A stretch of 33,294 nucleotides of DNA from a virus: positions 1-33,294 of IMG/VR virus record IMGVR_UViG_3300034374_009892, one strand, 5' to 3'. Below the pieces are notes generated by a model. The model worked only from the letters and a program-made list of their open reading frames with translations. It searched no databases and was not told the origin of the DNA. A program made the translations under genes and the position numbers. Positions 16,648 through 24,718 of the stretch are shown here, in pieces. Position 1 is the stretch's first letter. Each line of letters begins with the position of its first letter.

Positions 16648-17234
16648 TGGCAGACGGCGAAATAAACTTTTCAATCAATGAGACCAACGGGCCGGTTTCG
16701 ACAACGAACTACCCGAGGGCAGAATTTCTGGAGACGCTTAAGTATCTCCAGCACACCGATTCTGCCGTAAGGGCCATCGATGCCATTGATACCTCGGGCT
16801 CTACTAGCAGCTACGGCATCTGGGCTTTCGACTCTAATGGCGACTGCCAGCAGCGGACCATCTCCGGTGCTGACGGCTTATCGGTTACCAACGGCAACGG
16901 TGTAGCTGGCAACCCCACGGTCGGCATCAATGACGGTTGGGCTGCTTTACAGAAGATCTTTGCTGCCCCCGAGGAAATCACCTCTGGTGGTCAGACGGTC
17001 AACACAACTGCCCCTCTAACGATCCTCCACAGCTTTACGTCACCCGCTACTTGCATTGTTCCTCTAGCACCTAATGGCGAAGTCAATGTGAAGGTAATTA
17101 TGAACAACACCGGGGTAAGCATTACTTGTAACGAGTCTTCTGGTTCGCTGGACGGCTCTGCCATCACCCTGCCTGATAAGGGCGTCACAATACTGGTTTC
17201 CAATGAGAGCCAGATCTGGAACCGCTTAGTCTAA
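16647..17234 (+). CDS. Tail fibre-type protein
   Basis: The protein has 195 residues. After a short helical start (NYPRAEFLETLKYLQHTDSAV) comes ISGADGLSVTNGNGVAGNPTVGI, a shaft-like element common in phage tail fibres. A C-terminal beta-sandwich-like region follows. It is linked by TAATG overlaps to the genes on both sides. It is probably a fibre or fibre adaptor; no catalytic motif is seen. Confidence 0.65.
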   Translation: MADGEINFSINETNGPVSTTNYPRAEFLETLKYLQHTDSAVRAIDAIDTSGSTSSYGIWAFDSNGDCQQRTISGADGLSVTNGNGVAGNPTVGINDGWAALQKIFAAPEEITSGGQTVNTTAPLTILHSFTSPATCIVPLAPNGEVNVKVIMNNTGVSITCNESSGSLDGSAITLPDKGVTILVSNESQIWNRLV

Positions 17235-18151
17235 TGGCACTCTCAATTACACTCTCCCCAGGCTACACGTTCCAGACTGATGGAACCGACAAGGTAACCT
17301 TTGGCAAGCTGAACCAGTTAGGCTCTCCTATGGTGTCGATTAGCGGTACAGTAGGCAGCTCTGAAATTGAAGATGGCTCTGTAACGACTGCCAAGATTGC
17401 AGCAGACGCAATCAACGGCACTAAAATTGCCAATGGTGCTATCGGTGTGGAGCACTTGGGAAGCGCAGACCAAGGAACCATCTTCTACCGAGGGGCATCT
17501 ACCTGGAACCACCTAGCGCCAGGAACATCCGGCCAAGTGCTCACTACTAAAGGTGCCAGCGACAACCCGGAGTGGGCAACGGTGCCATCTGTGAGCACGG
17601 TGAGCCCGAGCAACATTTCGGCAGGCTCTAACAGCACATACCTTGTTACTAATGCATCCGGTACGGTGGAGTGGGCAGCCCAAGCCAGCACAAAGATTGC
17701 GGTGTTCTGGGAGGAACAAACCAATGGCACAGATGGCGGCACTTTTACGCAGGATACAAACGTAACCCGAGTCCTAAACCAGAGCACAGATCCCGGCAGC
17801 ATCGCCACCTTGTCTTCTAATCGGATCACCTTACAGGCTGGAAGCTATTTAGTAGAAGCCTCAGCTCCTGGTTTCGATTGCGACACCCACGTTGTCTGGC
17901 TTTACGATACCACCAACAGCACCACGCTGATTGATGGAGAAGCCACCTATTCCGACAACAGCTCTGCGCAAGCTGTGAGGGCAAATCTGTCAGGTATTTT
18001 CACTTTGTCCGCAGCTGCTGATTTGGAACTGCGCCACCGTTGCACTTCTAGCAGGAGCACAGATGGCCTGGGCAATGCAGCTGGTTCTCTTGGCGGGGAT
18101 ACTTCTCACCCTGAAATCTATTCGATGGTGAAGATTATTAAGCTTGTCTGA
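17234..18151 (+). CDS. Tail fibre protein with C1q-like C-terminal domain
   Basis: The 305-residue protein has an N-terminal attachment part and a shaft with fibre repeats (SSEIEDGSVTTAKIAADAI, GTKIANGAIGVEHLG), then a linker common in fibres (YRGASTWNHLAPGTSGQVL). Residues about 152-305 resemble the C1q/TNF-like jelly-roll trimer domain found at phage fibre tips (ITLQAGSYLVEASAPGFDCDTHVVWLYD, ending PEIYSMVKIIKLV). That domain probably contacts the receptor and forms trimers. It is translationally coupled to both neighbours. With the LamG-containing protein, this phage seems to have at least two receptor-binding candidates. Confidence 0.75.
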   Translation: MALSITLSPGYTFQTDGTDKVTFGKLNQLGSPMVSISGTVGSSEIEDGSVTTAKIAADAINGTKIANGAIGVEHLGSADQGTIFYRGASTWNHLAPGTSGQVLTTKGASDNPEWATVPSVSTVSPSNISAGSNSTYLVTNASGTVEWAAQASTKIAVFWEEQTNGTDGGTFTQDTNVTRVLNQSTDPGSIATLSSNRITLQAGSYLVEASAPGFDCDTHVVWLYDTTNSTTLIDGEATYSDNSSAQAVRANLSGIFTLSAAADLELRHRCTSSRSTDGLGNAAGSLGGDTSHPEIYSMVKIIKLV

Positions 18152-18552
18152 TGTATGTAGACCTTGTTGCTGCTTATCTACTAGCGAACAGGGGCAGGAT
18201 GCCTCTGACAGGCAACATTGATCATCTGAGGCGTTACATTGGCCTCAACATCGAAGACAACACCATCCGGTTGGTTCAGGGTGGTGACAGCAGGCTTAAG
18301 GGCGTCTGCCTGTGGAAGATGACCACGGAGAAACGGGGCGAGCCCGGAGTCTGGGAGAAGAGCAGTGAAGATGGCAACATCATTGTTGTCTACCACTTAG
18401 TTGCAACTGACAGACGAGCGGTTAGCAGAATTGCAGGATACTTATTAGAACGCTACCCGAACGCTAGAGAAGTCTGGGGCGAGCGATCAGGGAAGCCGAA
18501 GAAATACAGCATTGATTACTTACGAAGGTTAAGAGATGGGAAAAGACGTTGA
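18151..18552 (+). CDS. Unknown protein at the start of the ejection block
   Basis: This 133-residue basic protein opens YVDLVAAYLLANRGRMPL and has VYHLVATDRRAVSRIAGYLLERYPNAREVWGERSGKPKKYS. The layout vaguely recalls small acetyltransferase-like proteins encoded before internal virion genes in some podoviruses, but no acetyl-CoA P-loop is evident and I do not claim it. It overlaps the fibre gene stop (TGATG) and extends 17 bases into the next gene. Confidence 0.55.
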   Translation: MYVDLVAAYLLANRGRMPLTGNIDHLRRYIGLNIEDNTIRLVQGGDSRLKGVCLWKMTTEKRGEPGVWEKSSEDGNIIVVYHLVATDRRAVSRIAGYLLERYPNAREVWGERSGKPKKYSIDYLRRLRDGKRR

Positions 18553-19396
18553 CAGTCCACCGCCCCGAGACGTGGGCAAGGAGTATCGCGATACTCTACA
18601 GGCGCAAATTGATTTAGCGCCCGATCTTTTCGCGGCTGAAAGCAATTCTGAATACGGCAGGTCTGCTGAAGCGCAGCTAGATTTGAGTGTGCTGCGGGAC
18701 ACCCTAATGGGTGTTGACGGCAATCCCGGCCTTCTTCAGCTCTACAAAGAGGAGACCATCCCCGCTCTAGCCGAAGCGGACGTTGTATCCCGCCGCATCC
18801 AGCAGGAGGCAGACATTGCATCTATTGAGGAGTTAGGCGGCAGGGCGGCAGCAGCCGCTAAAGCTTCCAACCCGCAGCAACAGGCACTGATCGATGAGCT
18901 AAACAACCAAGCACTTGCAGAACTACAAGCCGGCAACCAGTTGGACCCTGCCCTGCAACGGCAGACTGAACAAAACATCAGGACAGCTCAGGCAGACCGA
19001 GGCATGGGCTTCGGTGTCGGGGATGTGGCTTCGGAGGCGCTTTATGCAGGCCAAGTGGGTGAGCAACTTAAGAGGCAAAGGCAGCAATTCGCGACCAATG
19101 TGATTGGCGTTAATTCAGCAACCACAGCTGATCCATTTATGGCAATCCTTGGTCGCTCTGGTGTGAGCCCCAACGCAGCAATCGGTGTCAGCGGTCAGGG
19201 CCAATCGATGAACCCAGGTCAGGTCTTCAACCCGGAGTCAGCCTACGCTGGCAGCCTCTACGCAAACAACTTCAACGCCGCCAACAATGCGGCCATTGCA
19301 CAGGCGAATGCTAATGCTGGTGTCATTGGTGGAACCATCGGGGCTGTGGGGAGTCTTGGCGGCGGAGCATTAGGCAATCCTAACATTTTCGGATAA
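18536..19396 (+). CDS. Putative internal virion (DNA ejection) protein, first of three
   Basis: This 286-residue protein is Ala/Gln/Gly-rich with long predicted helices (LQAQIDLAPDLFAAES, RRIQQEADIASIEELGGRA, LIDELNNQALAELQAG). A C-terminal Gly/Ala tail (GVIGGTIGAVGSLGGGALG) could enter membranes. This composition and place match ejection proteins such as T7 gp14 or P22 gp7, which leave the virion with the DNA and help form a channel across the cell envelope. It overlaps both neighbours. Family identity is inferred, not shown by a diagnostic motif. Confidence 0.65.
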   Translation: MGKDVDSPPPRDVGKEYRDTLQAQIDLAPDLFAAESNSEYGRSAEAQLDLSVLRDTLMGVDGNPGLLQLYKEETIPALAEADVVSRRIQQEADIASIEELGGRAAAAAKASNPQQQALIDELNNQALAELQAGNQLDPALQRQTEQNIRTAQADRGMGFGVGDVASEALYAGQVGEQLKRQRQQFATNVIGVNSATTADPFMAILGRSGVSPNAAIGVSGQGQSMNPGQVFNPESAYAGSLYANNFNAANNAAIAQANANAGVIGGTIGAVGSLGGGALGNPNIFG

Positions 19397-20565
19397 TGGC
19401 ATTCTCTCAGCAATCTTATCAGGGCCAGGGCATTGAACAGCCTCGGGAACGCAGCCGCATTGGTTTGCTGATGCAGGGTGGTATTGCCCAAGCCGGCAAC
19501 GCCATCGGCCAAGGCATTCAGAACTTCAACCGCAACAAAGCGGAAGCGAAAATGCTACGCAACTTCTACCAGACGTATGTCAAAGGTAGTGCGGATGTCG
19601 CTATGGCGAGCCCAGACGCTGACAAGGACTCCATTAAGGATACAATGAACCAAGCTCTTGCCCGTGGCGAGGAAATGGGGTTGAGCGAGCTACGTGGGTG
19701 GAAGGACAGCTTGGCGGTTATGGAGGCGAAGCGGCAAATCGAAGAGAAGATGCGCCTGCAAAACCGCCAGGACCAGCGAGCACAGAATGCAGATGTAAGA
19801 GCACAAGAAGCCCACCAACTGCAAAAGGAAACCATTGAGAAGGCAACCACGCAGGAAGAGCAGACCAACAATGTGCTGATGGCTTCCATTGAGGAGCCGA
19901 AGCCGGTTACAACGATCAATGCACCTGTTCCAGGGATGGATAAGGTGAGCGGAAGAACTGCGCCCGAGGTGCCAACGGTTGAGACCAAAACACCTTCTCG
20001 CCGCGAGATGCTGATGGATGCATTCAAAAAGAATCCAAAGGCGAGGGTTGGTGACATTCTGAAGCAGCTTGGCAGCGGTCAGCCATCGATTACGGATCAG
20101 ATTGCCGTTAAGAAATACAATGACTCTGTAACGGCGCGAACTGTTAAGGATGTCGGTTTAGCCCGAACGCCAGAAGCGGCCAAGGAGCTAATTGAATTCA
20201 AAACGACAGTTGAAGACACCAACAAGGGAGTTGATGGACTTCTTAAGATCTTAGGAACGACAGGCAAAGCTTTCTCGCCCAAGCTAAGAGCTGAAGCTGA
20301 GACACTGACAGCAATGCTGAAAGGCTCTCTTCGGCTGGCAATCGTCGGCCCTGGTGCTATGTCTGAAAGCGAGATTAAGCTCTTAGACCGAGTAGTGGCC
20401 AATCCTACCAGCTTCAAAAAGACAGACGGCCAGGTGAAAGCAGCACTCACCAAGCTGAAATCCCACTTAGCAGACCAGCTGGAGACCCGCTACAAAAACA
20501 ACATCGAAGGCTACGAAGGCCGACAAGCCCCTGACGCCATCTGGTCCGGTTACGGCTTACAATGA
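19396..20565 (+). CDS. Putative internal virion protein, second of three (coiled coil)
   Basis: The protein has 389 residues. After a Gln/Gly-rich start it has long amphipathic helices and a probable coiled coil at about 115-160 (MEAKRQIEEKMRLQNRQDQR, QAQEAHQLQKETIEKATTQEEQ). A Pro/Thr-rich linker follows, then another helical domain (EFKTTVEDTNKGVDGLLKIL, VKAALTKLKSHLADQLETRY). It corresponds in position to middle ejection proteins of short-tailed phages. It begins at a TAATG and ends at an ATGA overlap with the large ejection protein. No enzyme motif is seen. Confidence 0.62.
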   Translation: MAFSQQSYQGQGIEQPRERSRIGLLMQGGIAQAGNAIGQGIQNFNRNKAEAKMLRNFYQTYVKGSADVAMASPDADKDSIKDTMNQALARGEEMGLSELRGWKDSLAVMEAKRQIEEKMRLQNRQDQRAQNADVRAQEAHQLQKETIEKATTQEEQTNNVLMASIEEPKPVTTINAPVPGMDKVSGRTAPEVPTVETKTPSRREMLMDAFKKNPKARVGDILKQLGSGQPSITDQIAVKKYNDSVTARTVKDVGLARTPEAAKELIEFKTTVEDTNKGVDGLLKILGTTGKAFSPKLRAEAETLTAMLKGSLRLAIVGPGAMSESEIKLLDRVVANPTSFKKTDGQVKAALTKLKSHLADQLETRYKNNIEGYEGRQAPDAIWSGYGLQ

Positions 20566-23500
20566 GAATTGCCATTCCAGGCCATAACACCGTCGAAGAG
20601 TTCCCTGATGACGCCACCCCAGAGCAGATCCAGGCAACCCTAGCGGAGAAATACCCGCCAACTTCTGAGCAGATCGCAGCTAAGCTGAAGGATCCTTCCA
20701 CCCCGTGGGAAGATATCAGCTTCGAAGAGTTCCAGGCGTACCGCAAGCACTCCTCTGACATTACTCTAGAGGAAGGTGCTGGCCTGCTGTTTGATGGCTT
20801 AACCCAGGTGGCCGGTGAGATTGCTAAAGGCATTCCCGCAGCCGGCAAAGCATTGGTTAAAGGCGAGCTCCCCAAGGTTGCAGCCTCCACAGCGGAAGGC
20901 GCCGCCCGTGGCACCGTAGAGCTTGGCTCAATGGCGGCAAAGATCGCCAACAACGTCGGGGAATTCCTTGTCCCAGGCGATGACGAAGCAGCTGCTTTCT
21001 CTCGTTTCATCGGCATCAAAAAACTGGACAACGCTGTTACGGCAGCCCGATCTGGCGAAGGCAACCTTCTGGAGTCTATGTTTCTAGAGGAGGACATCGA
21101 CCAGGACTTAGCAAACGCCCTCAGCAACGTCTTAGACCCCTCTATGGCTGTCGGTGGCGGTGCTTTAGGTAGAGCGGCCACAAGAGCAGCTGGAGCCCCT
21201 GTGGCGGCTGTTGGTAAGGGCTTGGAGAGGGCTGGCGTAGCCGCAGGCCGAGCAGTGGAAGCGGTTGGCGATAAAGTTGCCTCCGTTAAGTCTGCTGTAG
21301 CCTCTAAGCTACCTGAGCAAGCAGTTGGGCCTGCTATGGCGGTAGGTGCCGCTGCTGGAGCTGGTTTGGTTGGCGGTCTTCCTACAGCAGGAGCTGCCCT
21401 CGGTGGCCTTGCTGCCCCAACCGCTGCACAACTTGCTGGTGGCGCTATCCGTGGCTTTGGCGAGTCAATGCAATCTACCCCTACTCGGATCGGAGCATTC
21501 CAACGAACAGCAGCCACAAGGCCAGGAACACTAGCCGGCCAAGCAGCAGGCCGTTTAACGTGGTTAGATGGCCCTCTGGACGCAGCTGGCAGGGTTGCCG
21601 GTGGTGCCACAGCGGGTGGGGTCACAGGAGCTGTCCTAGGCGGTTTAGCGGAAGGCCAGGAAGGCTTTTACTCTGGCATTGGTGCTGGTGCCGGCCTCGG
21701 TGCAGCTGGGGCGGGCGCTACCCGTTTAGCCGGGCAACTATCCGGCAGCAACCTGCGGCAGGCGATTAATGCCGACTGGAGCCGATGGGTGAGCACTCAG
21801 GCAGACGATGTGAGGGCCTGGGCGCAGTCTAAAGGCAGAACAGATCAGGCTAAGGCAACCATAATGGATCTCAGTGGCCTTCTGAAGGGCGTTACGGGTG
21901 AGGACGTGCGTATTGAGGTGCCGAAGGATTACGAAGCTAAATACGGGAAGACTGCGGGTGTTTTTGAGGTAGTTGGCGACAAGCCCACCATCCGGCTGCA
22001 CCCTCGTCGGTCAGATTCTGATACGTTAGCCCACGAGGCAATCCACGCCATGGCTAAGCTGGATGGCTTTGACCAGTACGTCACCGACATTAAAACGGCT
22101 TTTGGTGGCAAACAAACGCCTGACGGCCAGCAATCCGTTCCTGGTGTCTACAAAGAATCGCAACTCAACGCCATCTTTGACCGTTACCGGCAGAGATTGC
22201 CGAGGGCACAGCGGCAGACTTGGGACCGACAGCCCCGAGATGTCCAGCTGGAGGAGCTCGCGGCTGACTATTTCTCTGCCTACGTCAGGGGTCAGCATCC
22301 CAATTGGCTACTTAAAGGCTCTCGCACCAACATTCCTGGAGGCACTGCCGTTCTTAATGCTGTGGATTGGCTTACGCATCGGGGAGCAGCTGAGAAGCTG
22401 GAGCGCATCACCGGAGCACTGGAAACGCAATCCTTAGGCCAGCTGAAGCAATCCAAAGCCATCGATAAGATTGTCAACCGCATGGTGGCAGCCAGAAGGA
22501 AGGCTTACCGCTCCACTGAGACCATTTCAGACCGAGATTTCGCCAGCTACACGGTGAGCGATTTGCGGGATGATGCCACCTTCCAGCAGCTCAAAGACAT
22601 TGGAGCGGCAAAGGGAGACTCTAACGGCAGGCGCACCCTCACCAGTAACTACCAAGCGAACAAAGCTAGCAAAGAAGTGGCAGCTGATATGGCGGCCAGG
22701 TTGAATGGTGTGGAGGGTAATGGCGGCCTGGTGCAAACCGAGAGCGGTTACGCTGGCAAATGGTTCAGCCCTGAGCAGTTCTCAGCCATCTTAGATAGCG
22801 CCTTCATCAGCAACAAGGTGAAGGAGGCTCTGCAATCGCTGAACACCATTATCAATGAGGGCATCATTGCCAACATCACCTACGGTGCAGCAACCAAACG
22901 CAATAAGCAGGGGCAGGCGACTTACAGCAGCAGGATCCCGGTGAGCAACCGCGATATGATTCCTTACAAAGTGGAGCTGTCTGAGGTTGGAAATGCGGTG
23001 GTGAGAGCTTTGGATTGGTCTAAGTTGCGAACCAAAGCCGAACGCTACTTCACCAGGAGTCAACCATTTGCTGATACGTGGCAAACCTATGACTCGCTCA
23101 AAAGCGATCTGTTAGGCTACGTCAATGCGTTAGCTGCTGGTGATCGACCAACCGCAGAGCTGTTCGGGGTGCAGAAAAGGAACCTGATGAACAAGCTGCT
23201 AGGGGCTCGCAATACGAAGGGCAACCCAGAACTGCCAGCTGAGCTGAAGTTCAATGAGAAGGACAACATTTGGAAGTCTTTCAGGTTGGATCGGATCATT
23301 GACGCCAGCCCTACCAACACAAAGGCTAATTTCGATGAGGCTGCTTACCAGCGGGGGCAGCAGAACTTTAGCCCGGAGAAGCCAAACGTTCTGAAGCCTG
23401 CTAAGAAGCTTAACAAGCGGGGTGGAATGCTTTACAAGAGTGCGTCAGGTCACCGGGCTATTCAGCGATCCAAAGGCAGTAAGATTAAGCTCTACGGGCC

Positions 23501-23567
23501 GGACGGGAAGAGGGTGGGCGGCTATTTCGATAGCATTGAAGATGTAGAAAAAGTCATTGCTGGTTAG
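20562..23567 (+). CDS. Large ejection/internal virion protein with HExxH metallopeptidase motif
   Basis: This is the largest gene here, at 1001 residues. The N-terminus IPGHNTVEEFPDDATPEQIQATLAEKYP is a motif I associate with phage internal virion proteins. Two Gly/Ala-rich, membrane-compatible stretches lie near residues 255-295 and 345-385. A zincin-like domain follows: SDTLAHEAIHAMAKLDGF gives His491-Glu492-x-x-His495, and LEELAADYFSAYVRG near 564 offers a third ligand. The C-terminal 400 residues are basic and mostly helical. Such proteins enter the cell with the DNA; the peptidase could open the periplasmic path or cut a host target, which is inference. Its end overlaps the antisense membrane gene by 14 bases. 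Confidence 0.8.
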   Translation: MRIAIPGHNTVEEFPDDATPEQIQATLAEKYPPTSEQIAAKLKDPSTPWEDISFEEFQAYRKHSSDITLEEGAGLLFDGLTQVAGEIAKGIPAAGKALVKGELPKVAASTAEGAARGTVELGSMAAKIANNVGEFLVPGDDEAAAFSRFIGIKKLDNAVTAARSGEGNLLESMFLEEDIDQDLANALSNVLDPSMAVGGGALGRAATRAAGAPVAAVGKGLERAGVAAGRAVEAVGDKVASVKSAVASKLPEQAVGPAMAVGAAAGAGLVGGLPTAGAALGGLAAPTAAQLAGGAIRGFGESMQSTPTRIGAFQRTAATRPGTLAGQAAGRLTWLDGPLDAAGRVAGGATAGGVTGAVLGGLAEGQEGFYSGIGAGAGLGAAGAGATRLAGQLSGSNLRQAINADWSRWVSTQADDVRAWAQSKGRTDQAKATIMDLSGLLKGVTGEDVRIEVPKDYEAKYGKTAGVFEVVGDKPTIRLHPRRSDSDTLAHEAIHAMAKLDGFDQYVTDIKTAFGGKQTPDGQQSVPGVYKESQLNAIFDRYRQRLPRAQRQTWDRQPRDVQLEELAADYFSAYVRGQHPNWLLKGSRTNIPGGTAVLNAVDWLTHRGAAEKLERITGALETQSLGQLKQSKAIDKIVNRMVAARRKAYRSTETISDRDFASYTVSDLRDDATFQQLKDIGAAKGDSNGRRTLTSNYQANKASKEVAADMAARLNGVEGNGGLVQTESGYAGKWFSPEQFSAILDSAFISNKVKEALQSLNTIINEGIIANITYGAATKRNKQGQATYSSRIPVSNRDMIPYKVELSEVGNAVVRALDWSKLRTKAERYFTRSQPFADTWQTYDSLKSDLLGYVNALAAGDRPTAELFGVQKRNLMNKLLGARNTKGNPELPAELKFNEKDNIWKSFRLDRIIDASPTNTKANFDEAAYQRGQQNFSPEKPNVLKPAKKLNKRGGMLYKSASGHRAIQRSKGSKIKLYGPDGKRVGGYFDSIEDVEKVIAG

Positions 23568-23844
23568 GTGGCTTGTTTTCTGCCCGCAGCCACCACAGGC
23601 AGCCCATGGTGCAAATCCCGACAACCAGCCCAGCCGGGCCCAGCATGCCTAAAAATATCATCAACACTAGCGGTGTTAGAACAAGCATTACAAGCGGTGC
23701 TCGTTTGCGCTGAATCTCAGGTGAGACACCCTTCCAAATTAGCCAAAGGGCGAGAACAAGAAAGATCAACAGGCCGGTGACACCGAAAATTATCTCCTGT
23801 TCTTCAGCGATAATTTGCTTCCACTCATTCACCACACTTTCCAT
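23554..23844 (-). CDS. Small three-helix membrane protein on the minus strand (holin or exclusion candidate)
   Basis: This 96-residue protein has a charged N-terminus (ESVVNEWKQIIAEEQE) followed by three hydrophobic segments: IIFGVTGLLIFLVLALWLIW, PLVMLVLTPLVLMIFLGMLG and GLVVGICTMGCLWW. The C-terminus is hydrophilic (AENKPPNQQ). Size and topology fit a class I holin, but its opposite orientation to the late genes also fits a prophage-expressed membrane protein such as a superinfection exclusion factor. No clear Shine-Dalgarno precedes the ATG. It is divergent from the HNH gene and the operator pair at 23928-23969. The clean hydrophobic pattern argues against a chance reading frame. Confidence 0.6.
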   Translation of the reverse strand: MESVVNEWKQIIAEEQEIIFGVTGLLIFLVLALWLIWKGVSPEIQRKRAPLVMLVLTPLVLMIFLGMLGPAGLVVGICTMGCLWWLRAENKPPNQQ

Positions 23845-23927
23845 TCATTAACGCTACTGCACTTATCTAGCGCTCGTCAATCTACCCATTCCAAAACCTT
23901 GGCCATTTTGTAATCACTTTTAGTTGC

Positions 23928-23969
23928 GGTGTGTAGACACCTGTGCGACCTGTTGGGTGTAACGACACC
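23928..23969 (+). promoter_or_regulatory. Operator pair and promoter upstream of the first HNH gene (sites 3 and 4)
   Basis: Two 14-bp palindromes lie 28 bp apart: GGTGTGTAGACACC (23928-23941) and GGTGTAACGACACC (23956-23969). TGTAGA inside the first can serve as a -10, with TTGTAA 18 bp upstream as a -35. The downstream copy has the AACG centre. The HNH gene begins 15 bp later after a good AAAGGA ribosome binding site. Confidence 0.6.
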
Positions 23970-23983
23970 TGAAAGGAAAAGAC

Positions 23984-24559
23984 ATGCATTGGTTTCAAAC
24001 GATTGACTGGAAATTAGGCCCACTGGCGGAACATCAGTTCCAGCCGTGGAAAATTATCATACTGACGAGGGGGCAATTTGCGGTGGTTGATCGGGCAGAT
24101 TATGAATGGTTGTCGCAGTGGAAATGGTGCGCCAAGTGGGCCCCCTGCACCAAGAGTTACTATGCCATTAGAGGTGTTCGACTCGGCAAGAAGATAAAAA
24201 CCGTTTTGATGCACCGAGAGATCAATAAGCCGGCAAAAGGGCAACACGTGGACCACGTTAACCATGCGACCACCGACAACCGCAGGGAGAACCTGGAAAA
24301 TATGAGCCCCCGAATGAACGCGCAGAAGCAAAAACGCAAACCGAAAACCAGCTGCCCAAAATTTGTCGGTGTCGGCTGGCACAGGCAGGCTAAGAAGTGG
24401 CGAGCAAAGATAGGCTGCAACGGTAAAACAGTTCACCTAGGCCTATTCACCCACCCCGCCGATGCAGCCGCAGCCTACAACTTCTACATCATCAAACACA
24501 ATCTGCCGGCCACCCTTAACGAGATCCCGCAGCCCGCTGGAGAGCTTTGTGTTGGGTGA
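23984..24559 (+). CDS. HNH endonuclease with AP2 DNA-binding domain
   Basis: This 191-residue protein is a phage-type HNH homing or mobile endonuclease. The HNH core is at residues about 74-110: TVLMHREI, then VDHVNHATTDNRRENLENMS with Asp90-His91 and Asn99. Residues about 127-170 form an AP2/ERF-like DNA-binding domain (FVGVGWHRQAKKWRAKIG, LGLFTHPADAAAAYNFY). Such enzymes nick or cut DNA at a long site and often spread between phages. It has its own operator-promoter and an AAAGGAA ribosome binding site. Its TGA lies inside the next operator-like palindrome. No intron can be seen around it, so it appears free-standing. Confidence 0.87.
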   Translation: MHWFQTIDWKLGPLAEHQFQPWKIIILTRGQFAVVDRADYEWLSQWKWCAKWAPCTKSYYAIRGVRLGKKIKTVLMHREINKPAKGQHVDHVNHATTDNRRENLENMSPRMNAQKQKRKPKTSCPKFVGVGWHRQAKKWRAKIGCNGKTVHLGLFTHPADAAAAYNFYIIKHNLPATLNEIPQPAGELCVG

Positions 24560-24588
24560 CTAGACACCGGCTGAAACTGTGCTACATT
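24555..24588 (+). promoter_or_regulatory. Operator-like site overlapping a -35 box, with -10 downstream (site 5)
   Basis: GGTGACTAGACACC (24555-24568) contains TAGACA (24561-24566), five of six matches to a -35. TACATT (24583-24588) follows after 16 bp as a -10. Unlike the other sites, the palindrome covers the -35 here. Transcription would start near 24595. Confidence 0.5.
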
Positions 24589-24594
24589 GGTGTT

Positions 24595-24676
24595 GAGATT
24601 GGCATCGATTCATTCTCCCCCCTCCTATAGGGCATCTCAGCAGGTTCTTATCTCCTCACTGCTGGGGTGCCCTTTT
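24595..24676 (+). ncRNA. Candidate 80-nt small RNA with CU-rich single-stranded segment
   Basis: A promoter-like site ends at 24588 and a strong terminator ends at 24676, with no start codon and ribosome site between them that would make a protein. The segment before the terminator stem contains six C residues followed by TCCT (24617-24626). CCCCTCCT there is the exact complement of AGGAGGGG, found in the ribosome binding regions at 25321-25328 and 25670-25677. It may be an antisense regulator of translation or a leader terminated by attenuation. Expression is not shown. Confidence 0.4.
24630..24676 (+). terminator. Strong rho-independent terminator
   Basis: A 14-bp stem pairs GGGCATCTCAGCAG (24630-24643) with CTGCTGGGGTGCCC (24659-24672). 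It is continuous if G-U pairs are allowed, with a 15-base loop, and is followed by TTTTC. It would end the short transcript starting near 24595. Confidence 0.8.
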
Positions 24677-24704
24677 CTACTCTTCCTTGCTTTTTACCGA
24701 AAGA

Positions 24705-24718
24705 GGTGTATAGTCACC
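24705..24718 (+). promoter_or_regulatory. Operator-like palindrome with -10 (site 6)
   Basis: The sequence is GGTGTATAGTCACC, identical to sites 1 and 25908-25921. The identity with the latter extends to 18 bases (TTGT follows in both). TATAGT (24709-24714) is the -10 and TTGCTT, 16 bp upstream, a weak -35. It would start transcription into the hairpin-rich gene-free region. Confidence 0.62.

Noticed and set aside
20447-21625. A 392-codon minus-strand open frame
   Set aside because: It lies antisense to the ejection-protein gene. Its product is Ala/Pro/Ser low-complexity without any domain, as expected from the shadow of a Gly/Ala-rich gene.
24595-24676. HEARO-type RNA beside an HNH gene
   Set aside because: HEARO RNAs accompany IscB-like proteins with RuvC and HNH domains. 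The neighbour here is a short HNH-AP2 protein, and the RNA is mainly one terminator stem.
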